NCBI GenBank assembly: GCA_020025255.1
Contig: JAHHSK010000057.1
Span: 1 to 11,986, forward strand
Direction of reading: 5' to 3'
Length of the DNA stretch: 11,986 nt
Source of the DNA: Ruthenibacterium sp.
GTDB taxonomy: Bacteria > Bacillota > Clostridia > Oscillospirales > Ruminococcaceae
Of the stretch, positions 6,730 through 11,986 are shown in pieces. How positions within the stretch are numbered: position 1 is the first letter of the stretch; the number at the start of each line of letters is the position of its first letter. The translations under genes were made by a program, and so were the position numbers. The notes below the pieces were generated by a model. The model was not told the DNA's origin. It saw only the letters and a program-made list of their open reading frames with translations, and did no database searches.

Positions 6730-7569
6730 ATGTATTTGTTCGATCCGAAAGCACCCTTACGGGTTTCCCGAAAAACAACTGTGCGCATTGCAGCAGCAGG
6801 CGCCCTGTGCCTTGCATTGTGCCTGTGTGCCGTTCCGCTGCATCAGCGGCGCGGGGTATGTTCGCAAGAAGATCTTGCCGATACCGATGCCGTGATTGCC
6901 GCACAGGCATCTGCAAACAGCGCGCAGGGGCCTGAGGAAGAAAAAGTGGTGTATCTTACATTCGACGACGGCCCCTCTAAAACAACACAAGCGGTTTTGG
7001 ATGTATTGAAGCAAGAGCAGGTACCGGCAACCTTTTTTGTAGTTGCCGCTGAAAACAACGAAAAATACCTGCCTATCTTGGAACGCACGGTATCCGAAGG
7101 CCACCTGATCGCTCTGCACTCGTGCAGCCATGAATACAAAACAATCTATGCCAGCCCCGATGCCTACTGGGACGATCTGGAAAAGCTGCGCGAAAAGCTT
7201 TTGCCCTATGTCCCCGCCGAAAAGGAGATTTTGTACCTGCGCTTTCCCGGCGGCAGCACCAATACGGTCAGCCACCGGTACGGCGGCAGCGAAATCATGA
7301 AAAAGCTCAAAGCGCAGGCACAAGAGCGCGGATTCACCTGTATCGATTGGAACGTATGTGCCGAAGACGCCGTGGGCGGGCATCCCTCGGCCCATGCCAT
7401 TTACAATAATGTGATCCGCGAAGCGGCAGGAAAAAGCACCTGTGTCGTGCTGATGCATGATACCAACAACACCCAGAACACCGCCGCCGCTCTGCCGGAC
7501 ATCATCCGCTGGTTTAAAAATTCGGGCTATCGCTTCGACACGGTCGATCACCTCAACAAAACCGTATAA
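6730..7569 (+). CDS. Polysaccharide deacetylase (NodB domain), membrane-anchored
   Basis: A 279-residue carbohydrate esterase family 4 protein. A basic N-terminus is followed by a Cys-rich hydrophobic segment (about 19-36), either a signal anchor or an uncleaved signal. There is no convincing lipobox. A short linker then leads to the catalytic NodB domain (about 72-275). The motifs seen are TFDDGP (77-82, with the base and metal-ligand Asp residues), HSCSH (130-134, with both metal-ligand His residues), RFPGG (171-175), DWN (206-208) and LMHDT (241-245, catalytic His243). The catalytic set is intact. It probably removes N-acetyl groups from peptidoglycan or another extracytoplasmic aminoglycan, as in PgdA/PdaA relatives. 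The AAGGCGG at 6721-6727 is only 2 nt from the ATG at 6730 but 8 nt from the in-frame TTG at 6736, so translation may really start at 6736. Divergent from rmuC. Confidence 0.92.
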   Translation: MYLFDPKAPLRVSRKTTVRIAAAGALCLALCLCAVPLHQRRGVCSQEDLADTDAVIAAQASANSAQGPEEEKVVYLTFDDGPSKTTQAVLDVLKQEQVPATFFVVAAENNEKYLPILERTVSEGHLIALHSCSHEYKTIYASPDAYWDDLEKLREKLLPYVPAEKEILYLRFPGGSTNTVSHRYGGSEIMKKLKAQAQERGFTCIDWNVCAEDAVGGHPSAHAIYNNVIREAAGKSTCVVLMHDTNNTQNTAAALPDIIRWFKNSGYRFDTVDHLNKTV

Positions 7570-7654
7570 AGCGCATGTATTGTGCCGCCGCAGACGAACT
7601 TTGTGAAAAAACTGCAAATTTTTGCGAAATTAATGACAAAGCGTGCGGGAATAA

Positions 7655-7683
7655 TTGTAAATACCACAGAAATACGGTATACT
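7655..7683 (+). promoter_or_regulatory. Promoter of the DUF5685/J-like/membrane protein cassette
   Basis: TTGTAA (7655-7660), a 17-bp spacer and TATACT (7678-7683). The start would be near 7690, with the AAAGGAG ribosome binding site about 16 nt further on. This makes the cassette a transcription unit separate from the deacetylase, whose 151-nt downstream gap has no clear terminator. Confidence 0.65.
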
Positions 7684-7720
7684 GAATACATTCCGTTCGA
7701 TTGGAAAGGAGTGTGCTTTC

Positions 7721-8581
7721 ATGTTTGGATATGTTCTTCCGTTCAAAGCGGAAATGAAAGTGCGCGAATGGTATGCCTACCGTGCTTATTACTGCGGCCT
7801 GTGCAAAGAACTGAAACGGGAATACGGATTTTTATCCCGTTTTCTTTTGAATTACGACCTGGTGGTTCCCGCGCTTTTGGCAGACGGCATCGCCGGCATT
7901 CAGGCACAGATGTGCCCGGAACGATGCATTGCAAACCCCGTTGAAAAACGGCCGATGTGCCAAAGCACCGAAGGGCTGCGTCTGGCGGCGGATTCCCTTG
8001 TGCTGACCGTTTATTACAAGCTCTGTGACGATCTTGCGGATGAACGCTTTTTGCGCCGCCTTCCCTCTTTGCTGCTTCGTCCGTTTCTTCGCACTATGCA
8101 CCGCAAAGCTGCGGCAAGGCGTCCCGAATTGGATGAAGTGCTTCGGGTTCAGACGCACGCTCAGCAGCAGCTGGAAGCGCGCCAAAGCCGAAGCTTTGAC
8201 GAAGCAGCCGACCCCACCGCCCGCATGACGGCCGCACTTTTTGCACAGGCTTGTCCCGGAAACCGCGCTGTGGAGCGCATGGGGCTTTTTATGGGAAAAA
8301 TCATCTATTATCTGGATGCAGCCGAAGACTATGAAAAAGATATCCGTTCGGGTGCATATAACGTATTTGCACTCAACGGTCTTTCCCGGCAGGAAGCGAT
8401 CCTTCAGGTTCAGCATCTGTGCCGCTTATGCGCAGGGGAAGCTGCGCTGGCCTATAATCTTCTGGATCCCGGCCCGTGCCGCGCCCTGCTGGACAACATC
8501 ATCTTTTTAGGAATACCCCAGAGCATTTCGCTTGCCGGACAGGATCGCAGCCGCAAAAAGAATGCACATGCCGAATTGTAA
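7721..8581 (+). CDS. DUF5685-type Cys-rich helical protein of unknown function
   Basis: A 286-residue, largely alpha-helical cytosolic protein that I recognise as DUF5685-like, a family common in Clostridia with no assigned function. The N-terminal YYCGLCKEL (CxxC at 25-28), MCPERC (Cys65, Cys69) and Cys80 could bind a metal or cluster. Two acidic motifs, CDDLAD (102-107) and LDAAEDYEKD (198-207, followed by YN at 213-214), each lie on a predicted helix and recall the paired Asp-rich motifs of isoprenoid-synthase-fold enzymes; that resemblance is my inference. The ATG has GGAAAGGAG at 7703-7711 and a sigma-A promoter at 7655-7683. It is the first gene of a cassette, 28 nt before the J-like gene, and the pairing with a J-domain gene is typical for this family. 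No signal peptide or membrane segment seen. Confidence 0.85.
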   Translation: MFGYVLPFKAEMKVREWYAYRAYYCGLCKELKREYGFLSRFLLNYDLVVPALLADGIAGIQAQMCPERCIANPVEKRPMCQSTEGLRLAADSLVLTVYYKLCDDLADERFLRRLPSLLLRPFLRTMHRKAAARRPELDEVLRVQTHAQQQLEARQSRSFDEAADPTARMTAALFAQACPGNRAVERMGLFMGKIIYYLDAAEDYEKDIRSGAYNVFALNGLSRQEAILQVQHLCRLCAGEAALAYNLLDPGPCRALLDNIIFLGIPQSISLAGQDRSRKKNAHAEL

Positions 8582-8609
8582 ATTGATTCACTATCAGAAA
8601 GGAATTTAA

Positions 8610-9242
8610 ATGGACGCTTATAAGGTTTTAGGACTGACCCCGGATGCCACCGAAGAGGAGATCAAATCCGCATATCGTGCCTTGGCTCAGAAATACAATC
8701 CCCAGCAGTATGAAGCCGGCCCCCTGCGTGAGGACGCCGAAGCAAAAATGGCGGAAATCAACGCCGCCTTCGATACCCTTATGGGTGCCATTCGCACCGG
8801 TGCGCCTGTGGGCGGTTCTTCCGGTTCATTTGATGCTTCGTCCGAGCCGGAAAACGGGCGCACGGCAAATGGCCGCTATCGCTCGATCCGCCAGATGATT
8901 TCCAGCGGTGCCGTCGATCAGGCGCTGGAAGAACTGAACCGCATTCCCGGCGGCTCCAATGATGCCGAATGGAACTTTCTTGTCGGAAGCGCCTATTACT
9001 ACAAAGGCTGGGTAGCCGATGCCATGCGCTATTTCCAGACAGCGTGCCGTCTTTCTCCGGGCAACCGGGAATACGAAGCGGCACTGCGCAATCTGCAGAA
9101 CAATGCACACGGTGCCATGCCCGGCAACCCGTATGCTTCCCCCATGGGCGGCGCACAGGTGGTAAATTGCAGCTGCTGTGATATGTGTACCGCTATGATG
9201 TGCATGGATATGTGCTGCGGCTGCGGCAGAGGGGGCTGCTGA
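8610..9242 (+). CDS. J-domain-like protein with degenerate HPD motif and Cys-rich tail
   Basis: A 210-residue protein. Residues 1-60 are a recognisable J-domain (YKVLGLTPDATEEEIKSAYR, then helix III INAAFDTLM). The HPD tripeptide needed to stimulate Hsp70 ATPase is replaced by Asn30-Pro31-Gln32 (KYNPQQY). A Gly/Ser linker (about 66-85) is followed by a TPR-like helical hairpin region (about 95-170, with AYYYKGWVADAMRYFQTACRLSPGN). The C-terminus has nine Cys in 24 residues (187-210), suggesting metal binding or a redox role. AGAAAGGAA at 8596-8604 supports the ATG. It is co-transcribed with the DUF5685-type gene, and its stop is 4 nt from the next start. In relatives that I recall, the Cys-rich tail is conserved and HPD is usually intact, so the NPQ form is unusual. 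A DnaK co-chaperone role is therefore doubtful. Confidence 0.88.
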   Translation: MDAYKVLGLTPDATEEEIKSAYRALAQKYNPQQYEAGPLREDAEAKMAEINAAFDTLMGAIRTGAPVGGSSGSFDASSEPENGRTANGRYRSIRQMISSGAVDQALEELNRIPGGSNDAEWNFLVGSAYYYKGWVADAMRYFQTACRLSPGNREYEAALRNLQNNAHGAMPGNPYASPMGGAQVVNCSCCDMCTAMMCMDMCCGCGRGGC

Positions 9243-9246
9243 CCCA

Positions 9247-9795
9247 ATGCCAAAACATGAAAGCGAAAGCCGGAAGATCGCACTTTCGGGTGTCTTTGGT
9301 GCCCTTGCCACTGTTTTGATGCTTATGGGCGGCATCCTGCCGTTTGCAACGTTTGCCGCACCGGCCGCCGCGGGGATCCTTTTGGTTCCTGCCGCGATCG
9401 AATTCGGGATGAAAACCGGATATCTGCTGTATGCAGCGATCGGCATTCTTTCTCTATTTGTGGTGCCGGATAAGGAAATGAGCCTTATTTTTATTTTCTT
9501 TCTTGGGTTTTATCCTCTTTTGAAGGCCGCGCTTGAGCGCATCCGTTCCCGCGCGATTCAATGGCTCGTCAAATTTTCTGTTTTTAATGTCTGCATCCTC
9601 ACAATGTATGCCATTGTGATCTTTCTGTTTCCGATCGAAGCGATCGTACAGGAATTCAGCAGTGCGGGGCTGCCCTTTTGCGCTCTTTTGCTCCTTTTGG
9701 GCAACATCACATTCCTGATTTATGATATTGCGGTTGCACGCGTGGTGGGGCTGTATTGTCTGCGTGTGCGTCCCAAGCTGATCAAAATGCACTGA
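9247..9795 (+). CDS. Polytopic membrane protein, possibly ECF S-component-like
   Basis: A 182-residue integral membrane protein with about six hydrophobic segments (roughly 11-31, 34-52, 57-74, 77-94, 108-130, 140-170). The first segment begins RKIALSGVFGALATVL, an Ala/Gly-rich helix resembling the first helix of energy-coupling factor transporter S subunits, and the size and helix count also fit. No substrate signature is visible, so the ECF relation is a low-confidence guess and 'hypothetical membrane protein' is the safe name. Its AGAGGGGG ribosome binding site (about 9228-9235) lies inside the end of the J-like gene and its ATG is 4 nt after that stop, so the two are translationally coupled. 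It is the last gene of the cassette, with a terminator 11 nt downstream. Confidence 0.8.
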   Translation: MPKHESESRKIALSGVFGALATVLMLMGGILPFATFAAPAAAGILLVPAAIEFGMKTGYLLYAAIGILSLFVVPDKEMSLIFIFFLGFYPLLKAALERIRSRAIQWLVKFSVFNVCILTMYAIVIFLFPIEAIVQEFSSAGLPFCALLLLLGNITFLIYDIAVARVVGLYCLRVRPKLIKMH

Positions 9796-9805
9796 ACTTT
9801 TACGC

Positions 9806-9831
9806 AGGACGGCGAAAGCCGTCCTTTTTTT
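9806..9831 (+). terminator. Intrinsic terminator of the DUF5685/J-like/membrane protein cassette
   Basis: An 8-bp stem AGGACGGC/GCCGTCCT closed by a GAAA tetraloop (9814-9817) and followed by a run of seven T. It starts 11 nt after the membrane protein stop codon and points in the plus direction. Confidence 0.92.
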
Positions 9832-9890
9832 GCATGACTAGGCACTTGCGCACACGTCAATCCTTTGTTCATAGTGTCCGGGGTGTCCAT

Positions 9891-9918
9891 TTTCCGGCAC
9901 AGTAAAACGTGATATAAT
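9891..9918 (+). promoter_or_regulatory. Probable promoter of the serine hydrolase gene
   Basis: A perfect -10 TATAAT (9913-9918) in an AT-rich stretch, with only a weak -35 (TTTCCG at 9891-9896, 16-bp spacer). The leader would be about 58 nt. Just upstream, GTGTCC occurs twice 9 bp apart (9876-9881-type register), of unknown meaning. Confidence 0.45.
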
Positions 9919-9982
9919 AAAATATATAACAAGCACGCCCCTGCACCGCATCGGCACAGCGCTGAAGCAAGGAGGACTGAAA

Positions 9983-11809
9983 TTGGAGCTTCGCAGCAAC
10001 ATTAAAACGCTCAACTATCTTCGAAAATTTCTTCTGGATGATACCGATCATATCCTGCCGTTTGCCATACGGCCGCAAAAGCCCTCTGCTCACGGCAACC
10101 GGCCGCAGCATCTTCCCCGTTCGACGCCGCAGGCAGAAGGCGTCGCGCCCGCGGCGGTGGAGCATCTGCTGCGCAGCCTAGCGGACCCGGAATGTGCCAC
10201 GCATACCTGCATGGTGCTTCGCCACGGCAAAGTCATCGTCGAAGCCGGCTTTGCCCCGTATTCCGTGCAATACTGGCATGTAACGCACAGCCTGTGCAAA
10301 AGCGTTACCGGCACGGCGATCGGGATGCTGATCGACGAAGGCCGCCTTTCTTTGGATGAACGCATCTGCGATATTTTTTCCTCCCAATGCGGGCTTCTGA
10401 CCGGGCGGCGCATGCGCAGCATCACGGTTCGTCATCTGCTCACCATGACAAGCGGCGTTTCCTTCCGTGAAGCCGGTGCGGTTTTGGAATCCAACTGGGT
10501 GCGTGCCTTTTTGGATTCCGATGTTTCGTGGGAGCCGGGAACCCAGTTTGAATACAACAGCATGAACAGCTATATGCTTTCTGCGATCGTCCATGCCCGT
10601 ACCGGGCAAGGATTGTGCCAGTATCTGCGCCCCCGGCTTTTCGAGCCGCTTGGTTTTGGGGATATCGCATGGGAGACATGCCCTATGGGCATCGAAAAAG
10701 GCGGCTGGGGTCTGTACATTTACCTGGAGGATATCGCAAAGCTGGGGCAGCTTTATCTGCAAAACGGCATCTGGTATTCACCGGATGGCACGCCCATGCG
10801 CCTATTGAGTGAAGAATGGATCCGCGATGCACAGGCTCCGCACGCCTATTCTGCCCAGCAGGATGAGTACGGCTATCAAATGTGGCCGCGCAGCAGCGAT
10901 AAAATCTACATGTTCAACGGCATGTTCGGGCAGTATGTTGTGATTGCCCCTGTTCTGGATTTGGTAATTGCAGTCAATGCCGGCTCCGGGCATCTGTTCA
11001 CGCAAAGCCGCAGTGATCTTGCCATGCAGCAATTTTTAAAAGAGGTGCAGGATACAGCGCCCTGCGGCCTTTCGGATGAACACGCGGCCGAATCGCTTTT
11101 GTACACTCTTTCGCATCTTTCCTTCGGGCAGCGCGTGCCCGAAATGCCCAAGCCGCAAGCACCGCTGCCGTGGTATCTGCGGCTGTGGAATCGTTTCTTT
11201 CCGGCGCCTGTCCCCCAGCCTGCACCCGTGATCCCCGATGACGTCCGTCCGGCTCTTGCAAAGACCTATGCATTGTGCGATAATCGCGCAAGCCTGATCC
11301 CCGTGGTTATCGCCTGCATGAATGACTGGTACTCGAAGGGGATCCAAAACATCGGCTTTGAGGCCGGCGAAAACACGCTTACTCTTTTCTGGACCGAAAA
11401 CGGCACGGTGCTTCGCATTCCTGTGGGCTTCGAACAACCGGCCGAATGCGAAATAGAACTGGGTGCCAGCCGATATCGTCTGGCCACTTCGGGCATCTTC
11501 ACTCAGGATGAAGATGAAAACCCGGTTCTAAAGCTTACCGTCTGCCTGCTGGAAAGCTCCAGCACCCGTATACTGAAATTCTTTTTTCTTCCCGATGGCT
11601 CTGTGTCGCTCACGCTCCGGGAAACGCCGGTTTTGCGCGAATCCTTTTTCTCCGGGCACAGTCCTTCAAACGGGTTTGGCATTTTTAAGGATCTAGGCTA
11701 TCTGCAATACCTCATTCATCGGAAATTTGAGCCGACACTGCACGGCACACCGCAAGCGCAGCTTTCTGCACACCCGGCCAGCGATCCTTGTGCTTCGCTG
11801 CCTTCCTGA
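9983..11809 (+). CDS. Serine hydrolase, beta-lactamase fold, with predicted beta-rich C-terminal domain
   Basis: A 608-residue protein of the class C beta-lactamase/penicillin-binding protein-like superfamily (COG1680). The N-terminal catalytic domain (about 45-355) has Ser103-x-x-Lys106 (HSLCK) as the nucleophile motif, TMTSG (154-158), EYNSMNSY (190-197) with Tyr191 in the YxN/YxS position, and GMFGQYVVI (313-321) in place of the KTG strand. A Pro-rich linker (about 387-419) joins a ~165-residue C-terminal region of alternating hydrophobic strands that may be a lipocalin-like barrel. No signal peptide or membrane segment, so it is probably a cytosolic esterase, amidase or peptidase rather than a resistance enzyme. 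The TTG start follows AAGGAGG (9969-9975) by 7 nt; there is no better ATG in frame nearby. Single-gene unit with a promoter around 9891-9918 and a terminator at 11884-11930. Confidence 0.9.
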   Translation: MELRSNIKTLNYLRKFLLDDTDHILPFAIRPQKPSAHGNRPQHLPRSTPQAEGVAPAAVEHLLRSLADPECATHTCMVLRHGKVIVEAGFAPYSVQYWHVTHSLCKSVTGTAIGMLIDEGRLSLDERICDIFSSQCGLLTGRRMRSITVRHLLTMTSGVSFREAGAVLESNWVRAFLDSDVSWEPGTQFEYNSMNSYMLSAIVHARTGQGLCQYLRPRLFEPLGFGDIAWETCPMGIEKGGWGLYIYLEDIAKLGQLYLQNGIWYSPDGTPMRLLSEEWIRDAQAPHAYSAQQDEYGYQMWPRSSDKIYMFNGMFGQYVVIAPVLDLVIAVNAGSGHLFTQSRSDLAMQQFLKEVQDTAPCGLSDEHAAESLLYTLSHLSFGQRVPEMPKPQAPLPWYLRLWNRFFPAPVPQPAPVIPDDVRPALAKTYALCDNRASLIPVVIACMNDWYSKGIQNIGFEAGENTLTLFWTENGTVLRIPVGFEQPAECEIELGASRYRLATSGIFTQDEDENPVLKLTVCLLESSSTRILKFFFLPDGSVSLTLRETPVLRESFFSGHSPSNGFGIFKDLGYLQYLIHRKFEPTLHGTPQAQLSAHPASDPCASLPS

Positions 11810-11883
11810 CTGCTGTGCCGGTGCCGGCCTGCGGCAGCACCCTCCCCATGCGGGCTTGTTTCCCGCTTTGCACGGAACGACGA

Positions 11884-11930
11884 AAAAGGACACATCCCGG
11901 AACGCCAATCATTCAGGGATGTGTCCTTTT
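11884..11930. terminator. Bidirectional intrinsic terminator after the serine hydrolase gene
   Basis: A perfect 15-bp stem, AAAAGGACACATCCC (11884-11898) and GGGATGTGTCCTTTT (11916-11930), with a 17-nt loop and T-runs on both strands. It lies 74 nt after the hydrolase stop. Its symmetry implies a convergent minus-strand gene to the right. The minus strand has an open frame coding GRAWVYPG-stop, with the stop at 11959-11961, which may be that gene's last codons, but 9 codons are too few to call. The rest of 11810-11986 shows nothing else I can support. Confidence 0.82.
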
Positions 11931-11986
11931 CTTTTTCGGCTCTGTCTGGCGGCTCGTTTCAGCCGGGATATACCCAAGCCCTGCCA

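Noticed and set aside
6757..7617. A 286-codon minus-strand open frame
   Set aside because: Antisense to the NodB-type deacetylase, which has all its catalytic motifs.
7570..7654. A terminator after the deacetylase gene
   Set aside because: Only a weak TGCAAATTTTTGCG dyad is present, with no stable stem plus T-tract.
1..11986. CRISPR arrays, tRNA/rRNA genes, insertion sequences, attachment sites, toxin-antitoxin or phage-defence genes
   Set aside because: No regularly spaced repeats, cloverleaf sequences, transposase or integrase motifs, or defence domains were seen on either strand.

Overview
The window looks like chromosomal DNA from a Clostridia member, most likely a gut Oscillospiraceae/Ruminococcaceae-type organism. 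That inference rests on intermediate GC content, strong AGGAG-type ribosome binding sites, several TTG/GTG-type starts, Firmicutes-like sigma-A promoters, and a DUF5685 + J-domain gene pair with a Cys-rich tail that I recognise from Clostridia. All ten genes are chromosomal housekeeping or catabolic types. I see no tRNA, rRNA, CRISPR array, insertion sequence or phage gene.

Region 1 (3-4360) is a four-gene minus-strand operon. In transcription order it encodes a TIM-barrel isomerase/epimerase-type protein (3269-4144), a long Gfo/Idh/MocA oxidoreductase (1998-3191), a second Gfo/Idh/MocA oxidoreductase (917-1918) and a second TIM-barrel protein (3-887). A divergent AraC-family regulator (4361-5245) is its obvious controller. 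The 216-bp gap between them holds a good plus-strand promoter for the regulator, an extended -10 element for the operon, and two imperfect direct repeats 21 bp apart that look like an AraC-type operator. A GC-rich hairpin with a U-tract lies between the second and third operon genes and could lower expression of the distal pair. Two NAD(P)-dependent sugar oxidoreductases plus two metal-dependent TIM barrels match the enzyme complement of oxidation-dependent glycoside or sugar-derivative breakdown (3-oxidation, elimination, hydration, reduction). The substrate cannot be read from the sequence, and no transporter or glycoside hydrolase is in view.

Region 2 (5271-6729): a perfect 15-bp bidirectional terminator separates the regulator from a convergent rmuC-type gene (5312-6622, minus), which has its own promoter at 6687-6715.

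Region 3 (6730-9831, plus): a membrane-anchored NodB-type polysaccharide deacetylase (6730-7569) is followed by a separately promoted three-gene cassette. The cassette encodes a DUF5685-type Cys-rich helical protein (7721-8581), a J-like protein whose HPD motif reads NPQ and which ends in a Cys-rich tail (8610-9242), and a polytopic membrane protein (9247-9795). It ends at a textbook GNRA-loop terminator.

Region 4 (9832-11986): a cytosolic-looking serine beta-lactamase-fold hydrolase of 608 residues with a predicted beta-rich C-terminal domain (9983-11809, TTG start) is followed by another bidirectional 15-bp hairpin. That hairpin suggests a convergent minus-strand gene just beyond the window end.
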